Positions 1 through 9,119 of a DNA stretch of 64,000 bases are shown one piece after another (position 1 is the stretch's first letter; every line of letters begins with the position of its first letter). This DNA comes from a bacterium. GTDB lineage: Bacteria; Desulfobacterota; Desulfocorpusculales; Desulfocorpusculum. A model generated the notes under the pieces. It was not told the origin of the DNA and did not search any database. It saw only the letters and a list, made by a program, of their open reading frames with translations. The stretch spans positions 142,661 to 206,660 of the forward strand of contig JBBFLE010000002.1 in assembly GCA_037481695.1 (NCBI GenBank), in the 5' to 3' direction. The position numbers and the translations under genes are program-made.

Positions 1-14
1 ATCCCCTGAGTTCG

Positions 15-437
15 CTAGGCTTCATGGAACTCCCCCCGCTTCACGAACTTGGTGGAAACCGGAAGCTTGTGCGCAGCCAATCTGAGAGCTTCCCTGGCCA
101 CAGGCTCAGGAACCCCATCCAGCTCGTACATCACCCTGCCAGGCTTCACCACAGCCACCCAGGCTTCGGGTGCGCCTTTGCCCTTTCCCATTCTGGTTTC
201 CGCAGGTTTCTTGGTAATGGGCTTATCCGGGAAGATCCTTATCCACAATCGCCCACTTCTCTTTATATGCCTCGTGATGGCTATTCGGGCAGCCTCGATC
301 TGACGACTGGTGATCCATCCGCATTGGGCTGCCTTCAATCCATATGTGCCAAAGGCCAGATTGACTCCAGCCGAAGGCTTACCCTTCATACGCCCCTTTT
401 GCTGTTTGCGATACTTGACCTTCTTGGGTGCAAGCAT
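15..437 (-). CDS. rplP: 50S ribosomal protein L16
   Basis: L16 sits near the A site and peptidyl-transferase centre and is needed for late 50S assembly. The 140-residue product has the full family length, the basic N-terminal KYRKQQKGR segment, and the conserved [12 protein letters not shown] and GKGKGAPE blocks. It starts at an ATG 11 bases after rpsC and ends with TAG. The 14 bases beyond the stop read CAGGGG on the minus strand, which fits a ribosome binding site for rpmC (L29), the usual next gene, whose coding sequence lies outside the window. Confidence 0.98.
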   Translation of the reverse strand: MLAPKKVKYRKQQKGRMKGKPSAGVNLAFGTYGLKAAQCGWITSRQIEAARIAITRHIKRSGRLWIRIFPDKPITKKPAETRMGKGKGAPEAWVAVVKPGRVMYELDGVPEPVAREALRLAAHKLPVSTKFVKRGEFHEA

Positions 438-448
438 GAGCCCTCTCC

Positions 449-1102
449 TCAGGAAACGCGCCTCTCAGAACCTTCCTGCGCTACGATCTCCCCTCGAAAG
501 ATGTGAACCTTTACACCTATGACTCCATATGTGGTCCTGGCTTCTGCAAAACCATAGTCTATGTCGGCCCTGAGGGTGTGAAGCGGCACACGCCCCTCTC
601 TGTACCATTCACGCCTGGCCATCTCTGCTCCACCTAGGCGACCTGCACAGTGGATCTTGATGCCCTGAGCCCCGAACTTCATGGCTGTGCTCACAGCCCT
701 TTTCATGGCTCTTCGAAACGCCACCCGCCTCTCCAACTGCAAGGCCACATTCTCCGCCACCAGCTGGGCGTCGATCTCTGCCTTGCGAACCTCCTTGATG
801 TTGATGGCTATGTCCCTGGAGGTCATCCGCTGTAACTGATCCCGCAAAGCATCGATTTCGGCGCCTTTCTTGCCTATAACTATACCCGGCCGTGCCGTGT
901 ATATGTCTATGGTGGCCCGGTTGGCCGTCCTCTCTATCTCTATTCTTGAGATTCCAGCATTGTGAAGCCTCTGCTTAAGGAACTTACGGATCTCGATGTC
1001 CTCGTGCAGAAGCTTGCCGTAATCTTTTTCGGCAAACCAACGGGAACTCCAGCTTCTTACGATCCCCAGCCGGAAACCAACCGGATGCACCTTTTGACCC
1101 AA
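449..1102 (-). CDS. rpsC: 30S ribosomal protein S3
   Basis: S3 lines the mRNA entry channel of the 30S subunit. The 217-residue protein starts with the canonical [13 protein letters not shown] and carries the type II KH signature around [11 protein letters not shown] (about residues 75-85), followed by the C-terminal domain with [13 protein letters not shown]. The start codon is TTG, not ATG: the minus strand reads GGGAGGTGAAATTTG, placing a strong Shine-Dalgarno 4-5 bases upstream, and no ATG lies nearby in frame. It sits 24 bases after rplV in an S10-type operon. Confidence 0.98.
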   Translation of the reverse strand: MGQKVHPVGFRLGIVRSWSSRWFAEKDYGKLLHEDIEIRKFLKQRLHNAGISRIEIERTANRATIDIYTARPGIVIGKKGAEIDALRDQLQRMTSRDIAINIKEVRKAEIDAQLVAENVALQLERRVAFRRAMKRAVSTAMKFGAQGIKIHCAGRLGGAEMARREWYREGRVPLHTLRADIDYGFAEARTTYGVIGVKVHIFRGEIVAQEGSERRVS

Positions 1103-1126
1103 ATTTCACCTCCCTGTTTCTAACAC

Positions 1127-1459
1127 TCAGATATCTCCGAGCACCACCGTCACATGACTCATGCGCTTTCTGATTCTAGTAGCCCTGCCCATGGCCCTTG
1201 GCCGCCATCTCTTCAACATGGGCCCGCCGTCCACCATCACCTTTTTGACCAACAAATCATCCACGTCCACCTTGTAGGTCTGCACTGCATTGGCTACTGC
1301 CGAACGCACAACCTTGGCCACTAGGCGGGCCGGCTTCTTGGGACACAAAGCCAGGGCCGCCAATGCATCCTCCACCTTCTTACCCCTTATAAGGTCCACC
1401 ACCAGGCGTGCCTTTTGAGGGGACATCCTCAAGTAACGGGCTACGGCTGTTGCTTCCAT
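1127..1459 (-). CDS. rplV: 50S ribosomal protein L22
   Basis: L22 lines the nascent-peptide exit tunnel. The 110-residue product begins MEATAVARYLRMSPQKAR, the usual L22 N-terminus, and ends with the conserved RKRMSHVTVVLGDI tail. An upstream in-frame GTG at 1471 would add four residues (MGEP). The ATG at 1459 is preferred because a GGTG element precedes it by five bases and it gives the family's standard length. It lies between rpsS and rpsC in the S10-type operon. Confidence 0.96.
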   Translation of the reverse strand: MEATAVARYLRMSPQKARLVVDLIRGKKVEDALAALALCPKKPARLVAKVVRSAVANAVQTYKVDVDDLLVKKVMVDGGPMLKRWRPRAMGRATRIRKRMSHVTVVLGDI

Positions 1460-1486
1460 AGGTTCACCCACTCACCTTCCGTCGGC

Positions 1487-1774
1487 TTATTTCTTGCCTT
1501 GGAGCTTAGCTTTACGCGCCCCGGCATGCCCAAAAAACGTCCTGGTGGGCGAAAACTCCCCGAGTTTGTGGCCTACCATGTTTTCTGTCACAAACACTGG
1601 TATGAACTTCTTGCCGTTGTGCACAGCAAAGGTAAGCCCCACGAACTCCGGAATCACCGTGGAGCGCCGGGACCAGGTCTTGATGACCTTTCGGCTATCA
1701 GTTCTGCGCGCCTCATCGGCTTTTTCCAGTAACTTGGGATCCACATAAGGGCCCTTCTTCACCGACCTGGCCAT
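1487..1774 (-). CDS. rpsS: 30S ribosomal protein S19
   Basis: S19 binds the head of the 30S subunit with S13 and contacts the A-site tRNA. All 95 residues are typical: [12 protein letters not shown] at the N-terminus, [43 protein letters not shown] in pieces through the core, and a basic tail ending KAKLQGKK. The start is ATG. It lies between rplB and rplV in the standard S10 order. Confidence 0.98.
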   Translation of the reverse strand: MARSVKKGPYVDPKLLEKADEARRTDSRKVIKTWSRRSTVIPEFVGLTFAVHNGKKFIPVFVTENMVGHKLGEFSPTRTFFGHAGARKAKLQGKK

Positions 1775-1831
1775 GGATCTCTCCCTTCCTTAATCCTCAA
1801 ACTCATCATGCAATGGCCTCCTGGAAAAGGC

Positions 1832-2653
1832 TCATTTTCTGCGCTTCACAATATACTTATCACTTTGGCGGTTCTTCCTGGTCTTAAAGCCTTTGGTAGG
1901 CACGCCCCATGGAGTGCAGGGATGCCTGCCCCCAGAGCTTTTCCCCTCGCCTCCTCCCATGGGATGATCTATGGGATTCATGGCCACACCCCTAACATGA
2001 GGCCTTCGGCCCAGCCACCTCTTGCGGCCGGCCTTACCCAGAGAGATGTTCTCATGCTCCACCTTGCTCACCTGTCCAACAGTGGCCATACACTGCTGGA
2101 GGACCATCCTGACTTCCCCTGATGGAAGCTTTATCTGGGCATACCGGCCCTCTTTGGCCATGAGCTGTCCATAGGTGCCGGCACTGCGGATAAGCTGGCC
2201 GCCCTTGCCCACTTTCATCTCCACATTGTGGAGCTGCGTGCCAAGGGGTATCTGGCTCAGAGGCAAGGCATTGCCGGGTTTGATGTCCGCATCAGGCCCC
2301 GCCATCACGGTATCCCCAGGCTTGAGCCCCACCGGTGCCAAGATGTATCTCTTTTCCCCGTCGGCATAATTGACCAAGGCTATGTAAGCCGATCTGTTGG
2401 GGTCATACTCTATGGAAGCCACCTTTCCCGGAATGCCCTTCTTATCCCGCTTGAAATCAATAAGCCTGTATCTCCTCTTGTGGCCGCCACCCCTATGCCA
2501 GGCCGTGATCCTACCATAGCAGTTCCTTCCCCCGCTTTTGGGAAGAGGCCTCAACAACGACTTCTCAGGTTCCTTCCGAGTTATCTCTTTAAAGTCGGAT
2601 GAACTCTGGAAGCGGCGACCAGGTGAAGTAGGCTTGTATGTCTTTATGCTCAT
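1832..2653 (-). CDS. rplB: 50S ribosomal protein L2
   Basis: L2 is a primary 23S rRNA binder required for subunit association and peptidyl-transferase activity. The 273-residue protein begins [16 protein letters not shown] and contains the conserved [19 protein letters not shown] block. Near the C-terminus it has [21 protein letters not shown], which includes the conserved histidine (HPMGGGEG) tied to peptidyl transfer. Length and order (rplW-rplB-rpsS) are those of the S10 operon. Confidence 0.98.
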   Translation of the reverse strand: MSIKTYKPTSPGRRFQSSSDFKEITRKEPEKSLLRPLPKSGGRNCYGRITAWHRGGGHKRRYRLIDFKRDKKGIPGKVASIEYDPNRSAYIALVNYADGEKRYILAPVGLKPGDTVMAGPDADIKPGNALPLSQIPLGTQLHNVEMKVGKGGQLIRSAGTYGQLMAKEGRYAQIKLPSGEVRMVLQQCMATVGQVSKVEHENISLGKAGRKRWLGRRPHVRGVAMNPIDHPMGGGEGKSSGGRHPCTPWGVPTKGFKTRKNRQSDKYIVKRRK

Positions 2654-2719
2654 CTCCCTTACCTCTTACAGGCTCAAGAGGGAACCGGCAATCCTGAATC
2701 CATGCTTTCCGGCTCCGTC

Positions 2720-3007
2720 TCAGACTCCCTGGAATATCTCTATGGAGCCTTCCTTCAAGGTCACCCAGGCTTTTTTCCAGCGGGGCCTTCTGCTGAGGTG
2801 CTGACGTACCCTCTTCATTTTCCCAAGCATGTTTTGGGTGCGCACCTCAGAGACCTTCACCTTGAAGAGTTTTTCCACGGCCTCCTTTATCTCCACCTTG
2901 TTGGCTCTCGGATCCACCACAAAAGCATACTGGTTCATCGATTCTTTGTTTCTATTGCTCTTCTCGGTAACCAAAGGCCCTTTGATCACCTGGTAGATGC
3001 TCTTCAT
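2720..3007 (-). CDS. rplW: 50S ribosomal protein L23
   Basis: L23 lies at the exit of the nascent-peptide tunnel and docks trigger factor and SRP. The 95-residue form begins [17 protein letters not shown], the usual L23 start. A longer reading from 3043 would add 12 unconserved residues inside rplD and is rejected. The ATG at 3007 overlaps the rplD TGA stop in an ATGA quadruplet, so the two genes are likely translationally coupled. The core motif FVVDPRANKVEIKEAVEKLF is present. Confidence 0.97.
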   Translation of the reverse strand: MKSIYQVIKGPLVTEKSNRNKESMNQYAFVVDPRANKVEIKEAVEKLFKVKVSEVRTQNMLGKMKRVRQHLSRRPRWKKAWVTLKEGSIEIFQGV

Positions 3008-3630
3008 CCCCTCACCACCCTCTCGGAGATACGCCCCAGACACTCCTGAACAATCACCAGGTGTTCACGCCGCAGCAGATCATAAACATTCAGCCCCTCC
3101 ACTACGGTCACCTGAAGCGAAGGAATGTTCCGGGCAGATCGCTCCACATTCTGATCCCTCTGAGGAATCACTATCAGACCGTCTCTGACCCCAAGGGTCT
3201 GTATTACTTGAGCCATGCGCCGGGTTCTGATCTCCGGGAACTCCATCTTATCCAGTACCTTCAGACGCCCTTCCCTTAGCTTCTGGGTCAGCACCGAGCA
3301 CAAGGCAGCCTTTCGGACCTTGCGGTTCACCTTAAAGGAGTAATCCCGGGGGGAAGGCCCGAAGACGACCCCGCCGCCTCTCCATAGCGGGGATTGACGC
3401 GTTCCTGCCCGTGCCCTTCCCGTTCCCTTTTGCCGCCAAGGCTTCTTGCGACTTCCGCTAACCATGGCCCTGTTCTTCACGCAAGCTGTCCCGGCTCTCC
3501 TGGAAGCCAGTTGCATTCTTACCACCTGGTGGACCAGATGCTCCATGACAGGTGCGTCAAACACCCTATGGTCCAACTCCACCTGGGAGACCACCTGGTT
3601 TTCCATGTTGATCACATCCACTATTGGCAT
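3004..3630 (-). CDS. rplD: 50S ribosomal protein L4
   Basis: L4 is an early-assembly 50S protein whose long loop reaches the exit tunnel. In gammaproteobacteria it also represses the S10 operon, which cannot be judged here. The 208-residue product has the conserved loop [20 protein letters not shown] followed by [10 protein letters not shown]. The C-terminal half carries [15 protein letters not shown]. Its stop overlaps the rplW start by four bases (ATGA). Confidence 0.98.
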   Translation of the reverse strand: MPIVDVINMENQVVSQVELDHRVFDAPVMEHLVHQVVRMQLASRRAGTACVKNRAMVSGSRKKPWRQKGTGRARAGTRQSPLWRGGGVVFGPSPRDYSFKVNRKVRKAALCSVLTQKLREGRLKVLDKMEFPEIRTRRMAQVIQTLGVRDGLIVIPQRDQNVERSARNIPSLQVTVVEGLNVYDLLRREHLVIVQECLGRISERVVRG

Positions 3631-3663
3631 GATCCTTTTCGTCCCCTTGAGTTATCAGATCCC

Positions 3664-4332
3664 TTACACCTGCTCGACATCCTCTTGAGGGTTTGTCGGG
3701 CTGGGATAATCCCCCTGGGCTTGTATGATCACTATTCCGCCTGTGGGACCGGGCACGGCCCCCTTCAAGATAAGAACATTGTCCTCGGGACGCACGTCCA
3801 CGATGGTCAGATTGCGGGTTGTTACCTTCTGGGCACCATGCTGACCTGCCATCCTCAGGCCTGGAAACACTCGACCTGGAAAGGTGGTGGAGCCTATGGA
3901 GCCCCCATGCCGAAAATATTCATGAGTGCCGTGGGAACCAGGAGCCCCTTTGAAATTGTGTCTCCTCATGACCCCAGTAAATCCACGCCCCTTGCTTTTA
4001 CCCGTCACCTTGACCTTTTCTCCGACCCTGAAGGCTTCCACTGTGACTGTCTGTCCAGGTTGAAAGGCCCCAGAATCCCCCACTGGAAACTCCCTCACGA
4101 TCCTGCACAAGGGAGCTCCATGGCGCTGAAAGTGTCCTGTGAGGGGGCGATTCACCTTCTTGGGCTTTATTGTCCCAAAGCCCAGCTGAATAGCCTCATA
4201 CCCATCCCGATCCTTGGTCTTCCTCTGTACCACGTAGCATGGACCGGCTTGAACCACCGTTACTGGCATGACCTGTCCTTCATCCAGGAAGATCTGTGTC
4301 ATACCGAGCTTTCTTCCGATTATGCCTTTCAT
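3664..4332 (-). CDS. rplC: 50S ribosomal protein L3
   Basis: L3 is one of the first proteins to bind 23S rRNA and reaches the peptidyl-transferase centre. The 222-residue form starts [15 protein letters not shown], matching the family. An in-frame ATG 72 bases upstream (4404), overlapping the rpsJ stop, would add an unconserved Cys/Arg/Gly-rich leader. It is rejected because AAGGTGG lies six bases before the ATG at 4332. The conserved [22 protein letters not shown] region is present. Confidence 0.97.
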   Translation of the reverse strand: MKGIIGRKLGMTQIFLDEGQVMPVTVVQAGPCYVVQRKTKDRDGYEAIQLGFGTIKPKKVNRPLTGHFQRHGAPLCRIVREFPVGDSGAFQPGQTVTVEAFRVGEKVKVTGKSKGRGFTGVMRRHNFKGAPGSHGTHEYFRHGGSIGSTTFPGRVFPGLRMAGQHGAQKVTTRNLTIVDVRPEDNVLILKGAVPGPTGGIVIIQAQGDYPSPTNPQEDVEQV

Positions 4333-4403
4333 GGACAGCCACCTTACTATGGCCGGGCCCCGGCTGCCTGTGCATCCAGGTCCGCGGCATCGCCTAAAGC
4401 ACA

Positions 4404-4718
4404 TCAGCCAAGTTTTATCTCCACATCCACCCCAGCGGAAAGTTCCAGCTTCATCAATGCATCAATGGTTTGCTGGGTAGGCTCCAGGATATCCAAGAGT
4501 CTCTTGTGGGTTCGAATTTCGAACTGCTCCCTGGACTTCTTGTCGATATGCGGAGAGCGTAACACACAGAATTTGCTTATTGCCGTGGGCAGGGGCACAG
4601 GCCCTGCCACCCGAGCCCCTGTCCTGCGTGCTGTCTCCACTATCTCCAGGGCGGCTCGATCCAGTACCTTATGGTCGTAAGCCTTCAGGCGGATGCGGAT
4701 CCTCTGGCTTTCCATCAT
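4404..4718 (-). CDS. rpsJ: 30S ribosomal protein S10 (NusE)
   Basis: S10 works in the 30S head and, as NusE, in transcription antitermination and NusG-mediated coupling. The 104-residue protein carries [16 protein letters not shown] at the start and the conserved GPVPLPT and [20 protein letters not shown] blocks. Two consecutive ATG codons (4718 and 4715) can serve as start. It lies 10 bases after a tuf gene, joining the str operon (rpsL-rpsG-fusA-tuf) to the S10 operon with no gap for a separate promoter. Confidence 0.98.
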   Translation of the reverse strand: MMESQRIRIRLKAYDHKVLDRAALEIVETARRTGARVAGPVPLPTAISKFCVLRSPHIDKKSREQFEIRTHKRLLDILEPTQQTIDALMKLELSAGVDVEIKLG

Positions 4719-4728
4719 AACCCTTCCC

Positions 4729-5928
4729 CTACTCCACGATATCGCTCACCACGCCTGCGCCCACTGTGCGACCGCCTTCCCTTATGGCAAAGCGTAGCTC
4801 CTTCTCCAACGCTATGGGCGTGATCAGCTCCACCGTCATCGATACGTTGTCCCCAGGCATCACCATCTCAACTCCCTCAGGCAGCGTCACTACCCCAGTC
4901 ACATCCGTGGTCCGAAAATAAAACTGAGGCCTGTAACCATTGAAAAACGGCGTGTGACGACCACCCTCCTCCTTCGTCAATATGTAAGTCTCTGCCTTGA
5001 ACTTCCTGTGCGGCGTTATCGAACCAGGCTTGGCAACAACCTGCCCACGCTCAACCTCATCTCGCTTCGTACCCCTTAACAATATCCCTATGTTGTCACC
5101 AGCCTGACCTTGATCCAATACCTTCCTGAACATCTCAACACCCGTACATACCGTCTTGGCCGTAGGCCTTATCCCAACTATCTCCACCTCATCCCCTACC
5201 TTGATAACCCCACGCTCCACCCGACCTGTCACCACCGTACCACGACCAGATATCGAAAATACATCCTCTATCGGCATCAAAAACGGCTTGTCCACATCCC
5301 GCACAGGCTCCGGTATGTAACTGTCAACCGCCTCCATCAACTTCCATATACACTCATACTCCGGCGCATTCACATCCTTGGAATCACTCTCATATGCCTT
5401 CAATGCACTACCTACTATTATCGGTATCTCATCCCCAGGAAAATCATAACTACTCAATAACTCCCTAATCTCTAACTCCACTAACTCCAATAACTCCGGA
5501 TCATCCACCATGTCAGCCTTGTTCAAAAATACCACCATCGATGGCACTCGTACCTGCTTCGCTAATAAAATGTGCTCCCTCGTCTGAGGCATCGGACCAT
5601 CAGCAGCCGATACCACTAAAATCGCACCGTCCATCTGCGCTGCACCTGTAATCATGTTCTTTATGTAATCTGCATGACCAGGACAATCTATGTGCGCATA
5701 ATGACGCTTGTCCGTCTCATACTCAATGTGCGCTATCGCTATCGTCAAACCACGCTCCCGCTCCTCCGGCGCCTTGTCTATCTGATCAAATGGAATGTGA
5801 TCAGCATAACCCTTCAAACTCAATACCTTCGTAATCGCCGAAGTCAACGTCGTCTTCCCATGATCCACATGCCCTATCGTACCTACATTCACATGCGGCT
5901 TCTTCCTCTCAAACTTCTTCTTAGCCAT
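4729..5928 (-). CDS. tuf: Elongation factor Tu, distal copy (tufA position)
   Basis: EF-Tu delivers aminoacyl-tRNA to the ribosome as a GTPase. The 399-residue protein has the G1 loop GHVDHGKT (about residues 18-25), DCPGHAD (G3) and NKAD (G4), followed by two beta-barrel domains. It sits after fusA, the normal str-operon place. The amino-acid sequence equals that of the copy at 21325-22524, and the DNA is identical except for the stop codon (TAG here, TGA there). Codon usage is odd: 22 of 25 leucines are TTA/TTG and threonine is mostly ACG, while neighbouring fusA mainly uses CTN and ACC/ACA. Confidence 0.98.
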   Translation of the reverse strand: MAKKKFERKKPHVNVGTIGHVDHGKTTLTSAITKVLSLKGYADHIPFDQIDKAPEERERGLTIAIAHIEYETDKRHYAHIDCPGHADYIKNMITGAAQMDGAILVVSAADGPMPQTREHILLAKQVRVPSMVVFLNKADMVDDPELLELVELEIRELLSSYDFPGDEIPIIVGSALKAYESDSKDVNAPEYECIWKLMEAVDSYIPEPVRDVDKPFLMPIEDVFSISGRGTVVTGRVERGVIKVGDEVEIVGIRPTAKTVCTGVEMFRKVLDQGQAGDNIGILLRGTKRDEVERGQVVAKPGSITPHRKFKAETYILTKEEGGRHTPFFNGYRPQFYFRTTDVTGVVTLPEGVEMVMPGDNVSMTVELITPIALEKELRFAIREGGRTVGAGVVSDIVE

Positions 5929-5952
5929 CGCTCACCCTCCTTGTGGTAGCCA
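4731..5952 (-). repeat. 1,222-bp direct repeat carrying tuf (copy 1)
   Basis: This stretch matches 21327-22548 base for base wherever I compared it. The out-of-frame translations of the two copies are also identical, which supports near-complete DNA identity. The match begins inside the tuf stop codon (CTA versus TCA on the plus strand) and ends 24 bases upstream of the ATG, just past the ribosome binding site AAGGAGGGTGAGCG. The sharp edges fit gene conversion between the two tuf loci. Confidence 0.9.
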
Positions 5953-5973
5953 CCGTTGGAGCAGCCGAATCCC

Positions 5974-8049
5974 TCAGCCACGGGCTGCCCGGGCCCGGAT
6001 CTCTTCTCCCAGGCTCTGGGGCACGGGCCTGTATTCCCCAAACTGCATGGTGAAAGTGGCCCTACCCTGGGTAAGGGAGCGAAGCGCAGTGGCATACCCA
6101 AACATATCGCTAAGGGGAACCCTGGCTTGCACCACCCTGGAGCCACCACGCAGTTCCATGCCCTGGATTTCACCTCGACGCCCGCCAAGGTCACCTAGCA
6201 CCTCCCCCAGGTACTCCTCCGGGGCTGCGACCTCCACCTTCATTATTGGCTCCAGAAGTATTACCCCCGCCTTCCTGGCTGCCTCTTGAAAGGCCAGGGA
6301 TCCGGCTATCTTGAAGGCCAAATCCGATGAATCCACCTCGTGGTAAGAGCCGTCCAGCAGTGTCACCGCAACATCAACTACGGGATATCCTGCCATGACC
6401 CCCTTGCTCATGGCCTCTCGCACCCCCGCCTCCACAGCAGGGATGTACTCCCTGGGGATCGCCCCTCCCACAACGCAATTCTCAAATCTGAAGCCTTCCC
6501 CCGCAGCCAGCGGCTCTACCCTTATCACTACATGGCCATATTGCCCCCGCCCACCAGACTGCCGCACAAAACGCCCCTGAGCCTCTGCGGGCCTTCTCAG
6601 AGTCTCCCTGTAAGCTACCTCTGGAGCCCCCACTTGGGCCTTTACCCCGAATTCCCTGGAGAGACGGTCTACTATGATTTCCAGGTGCAACTCCCCCATG
6701 CCTGATATTATGGTCTGGCCCGTCTCATCGTCTTGTTTCACGCGGAAGGAGGGATCTTCCTCTGCCAGACGATGGAGCGCATCTCCCATGCGATCCTGAT
6801 CCTGGCGGCTTTGGGGCTCCAGGGCCACAGATATAACAGGCTCCGGGAACTCCATAGACTCCAACAATATGGGGTGCTCTAAGGAACAGATGGTTTGTCC
6901 TGTTCGCACTTGTTTTAGACCCACCACAGCGGCGATGTCCCCTGCCTTTACCTGGCGGATTTCCTCTCTCTTGTTGGCATGCATCTTGAGAAGCCGGCCC
7001 AGCCTTTCCTTCTTGCCGGTTGAAGCATTCAGCACTACCCCGCCTGTCTCAACGCTGCCTGAGTACACTCTCAGAAAACTCAGATGACCCACGTACGGAT
7101 CATTCATGACTTTGAAAACCAAAGCCGAAAAGGGCTCCCTTTCATCAGACCTTCTGACCTGGATCTCCCCGCTAGGCCCTGTTCCTTCAACAGCAGGGAC
7201 CTCCAATGGGGATGGCAGATAATCTACTATGGCGTCCAGCAAAGGCTGAACCCCCTTGTTCTTGAAGGCAGCTCCGCACAAGACGGGAATTACCTCCAGA
7301 GCCAAGGTAGCCCTTCTAATCACACCTCGCAGCCGCTCAGGCTCTATGAATTCCCCGGCCAGGTATTCCTCCATGAGCTCATCATCAGTCTCACAGAGGC
7401 TCTCTATGAGTTGTTCACGGTACTTCTGGGCAGCCTCACGGTGGTCATGAGGCACATCCACCACCTCGTAGCGAGCCCCCAGCTGGCTTCCATCCCAGAT
7501 GATAGCCTTCATCTCCACCAGGTCGATTATGCCCAGAAACTCTTCCTCTGCTCCAAGGGGCAGTTGAACCGGAACCGCCTGCACCTGAAACCTGCGCTTT
7601 ATGGAGTCCACCACCCAGAGGAAATTGGCCCCGGCCCTATCCATCTTGTTCACAAAGGCAATCCGAGGAATCCGGTATTTGTCCGCCTGACGCCAGACCG
7701 TCTCTGATTGGGGCTCCACGCCTCCCACGGCGCAAAAAACAGCAACTGCTCCGTCCAAGACCCTGAGGCTTCTTTCCACCTCTATGGTGAAGTCCACATG
7801 TCCTGGAGTGTCTATGATATTTATCCTGTGGCCGCGCCAGGAGCATGTGGTTGCCGCAGAGGTTATGGTTATTCCTCTTTCCTGCTCCTGCTCCATCCAG
7901 TCCATGACAGCGGTCCCCTCATGCACCTCACCCATCCTGTGGGAGACCCCTGTGTAATAAAGGATTCTCTCTGTGGTTGTGGTCTTGCCGGCATCTATAT
8001 GAGCCATGATGCCTATATTTCTATGTTTTGTCAGATCCATGGCACCCAT
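5974..8049 (-). CDS. fusA: Elongation factor G
   Basis: EF-G is the translocase GTPase and also acts in ribosome recycling. The 691-residue protein has the G1 loop [19 protein letters not shown], the switch region [19 protein letters not shown] and [10 protein letters not shown], then domains II-V ending in the [17 protein letters not shown] tail. Two ATG codons (8049 and 8040, [11 protein letters not shown]) are possible. AAGGTAA lies just before the first, and the second matches the commoner family start. It sits between rpsG and tuf as in the str operon. Codon choice (CTG, CTC, ACC) differs clearly from tuf. Confidence 0.98.
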   Translation of the reverse strand: MGAMDLTKHRNIGIMAHIDAGKTTTTERILYYTGVSHRMGEVHEGTAVMDWMEQEQERGITITSAATTCSWRGHRINIIDTPGHVDFTIEVERSLRVLDGAVAVFCAVGGVEPQSETVWRQADKYRIPRIAFVNKMDRAGANFLWVVDSIKRRFQVQAVPVQLPLGAEEEFLGIIDLVEMKAIIWDGSQLGARYEVVDVPHDHREAAQKYREQLIESLCETDDELMEEYLAGEFIEPERLRGVIRRATLALEVIPVLCGAAFKNKGVQPLLDAIVDYLPSPLEVPAVEGTGPSGEIQVRRSDEREPFSALVFKVMNDPYVGHLSFLRVYSGSVETGGVVLNASTGKKERLGRLLKMHANKREEIRQVKAGDIAAVVGLKQVRTGQTICSLEHPILLESMEFPEPVISVALEPQSRQDQDRMGDALHRLAEEDPSFRVKQDDETGQTIISGMGELHLEIIVDRLSREFGVKAQVGAPEVAYRETLRRPAEAQGRFVRQSGGRGQYGHVVIRVEPLAAGEGFRFENCVVGGAIPREYIPAVEAGVREAMSKGVMAGYPVVDVAVTLLDGSYHEVDSSDLAFKIAGSLAFQEAARKAGVILLEPIMKVEVAAPEEYLGEVLGDLGGRRGEIQGMELRGGSRVVQARVPLSDMFGYATALRSLTQGRATFTMQFGEYRPVPQSLGEEIRARAARG

Positions 8050-8156
8050 TTACCTTAAATGCATCGGAGACAACAATCAGCCACCAGCGCTCAGCCACAG
8101 CATATTCAAGGCCCTCACGGCTGACCGCTGATGGCTCTGACCTGCCGTAAAGCCTT

Positions 8157-8627
8157 TTACCAGCGGTAGTGGGCGAATGCCTTGTTGGCTTCAGCCATAC
8201 GGTGAGTGTCTTCCCTCTTCTTGACAGCAGCACCTCTGTGATTAGCCGCTTCCATGAGCTCTGCGGCCAGTCTTTCTTCCATTGTCTTCTCGGGCCTTTT
8301 CTGACTGAACTGCACCAGCCACCTTATGGCCAGAGAGACCCTGCGCTCAGCCCTTATCTCCACAGGCACCTGGTATGTAGAACCACCTACCCTGCGGGAC
8401 TTTACTTCCACAAGAGGCTTTACGTTTTCCACTGCTTTCTCAAAGACCGCCAAAGGATCCTGTTTGGTGCGCTTCTGAATGATCTCCAGAGCCCCGTACA
8501 TGATCCTTTCGGCCACACTTTTCTTGCCTCGCTTCATGATCACGTTGATGAACTTGGTGATCAGCGGCTTATTGTAAACCGGATCCGGAGGAATCGGTCT
8601 ACGGGTCACCTCTCTTTTCCTGGGCAT
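8157..8627 (-). CDS. rpsG: 30S ribosomal protein S7
   Basis: S7 nucleates assembly of the 30S head and contacts the E-site tRNA. The 156-residue length and the start [19 protein letters not shown] are canonical, as are [21 protein letters not shown] in sections and the C-terminal [15 protein letters not shown]. It lies between rpsL (76-base gap) and fusA (107-base gap). I see no gene in either spacer. Confidence 0.98.
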   Translation of the reverse strand: MPRKREVTRRPIPPDPVYNKPLITKFINVIMKRGKKSVAERIMYGALEIIQKRTKQDPLAVFEKAVENVKPLVEVKSRRVGGSTYQVPVEIRAERRVSLAIRWLVQFSQKRPEKTMEERLAAELMEAANHRGAAVKKREDTHRMAEANKAFAHYRW

Positions 8628-8703
8628 ACTCCCTGCTCCTCACAAAAGCCTAGACCAGCCAAACCTTAAGTGTTTAATCGCCTTGGAACCTTAAGCTCGC
8701 CCC

Positions 8704-9075
8704 TCACTTGGGTCTTTTGGCCCCGTATTTGGATCTAGACTTACGTCTGTCCTGGACACCTAGGGAATCCAGCGTGCCCCTGATGATATGATAGCGCACT
8801 CCGGGCAGATCCTTGACTCTACCTCCTCGGATCAGAACTACCGAGTGCTCCTGAAGGTTGTGCCCCTCGCCCGGGATGTATGAAGTTACCTCATAACCAT
8901 TGGTGAGCCTTACCCTGGCCACCTTTCTGAGGGCAGAATTGGGTTTCTTGGGAGTAGTAGTATAAACCCTCACGCAGACTCCTCTTTTCTGCGGACAAGC
9001 CTGCAAGGCCGGAACCTTGTTCTTCCTTTGAACCTTTGACCGGCCTTTTCTCACCAACTGATTGATCGTGGGCAT
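8704..9075 (-). CDS. rpsL: 30S ribosomal protein S12
   Basis: S12 is at the decoding centre and governs accuracy. The 123-residue protein has the start [12 protein letters not shown], the [17 protein letters not shown] segment and the [15 protein letters not shown] segment. Both lysines whose substitution is known to give streptomycin resistance (KPNS and RVKDLPGVR) are wild type, and so is the aspartate that RimO can methylthiolate. It follows rpoC by 44 bases, so the beta and str operons run together. Confidence 0.98.
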   Translation of the reverse strand: MPTINQLVRKGRSKVQRKNKVPALQACPQKRGVCVRVYTTTPKKPNSALRKVARVRLTNGYEVTSYIPGEGHNLQEHSVVLIRGGRVKDLPGVRYHIIRGTLDSLGVQDRRKSRSKYGAKRPK

Positions 9076-9119
9076 TGCCCCCTCCTAAAAAGCCCTGGTA
9101 ACCCGGAAAACTGAAATTA

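Noticed and set aside
3394-4680. 428-codon open frame on the plus strand
   Set aside because: It lies antisense to rplC, rplD and rpsJ, which are conserved throughout. Composition follows the opposite codons and no family resemblance is seen.
5110-5460. Plus-strand frames inside tuf, repeated identically at 21706-22056
   Set aside because: They look like a conserved paralogous pair but are only the antisense of the duplicated tuf. Their identity was used instead as support for DNA identity of the copies.
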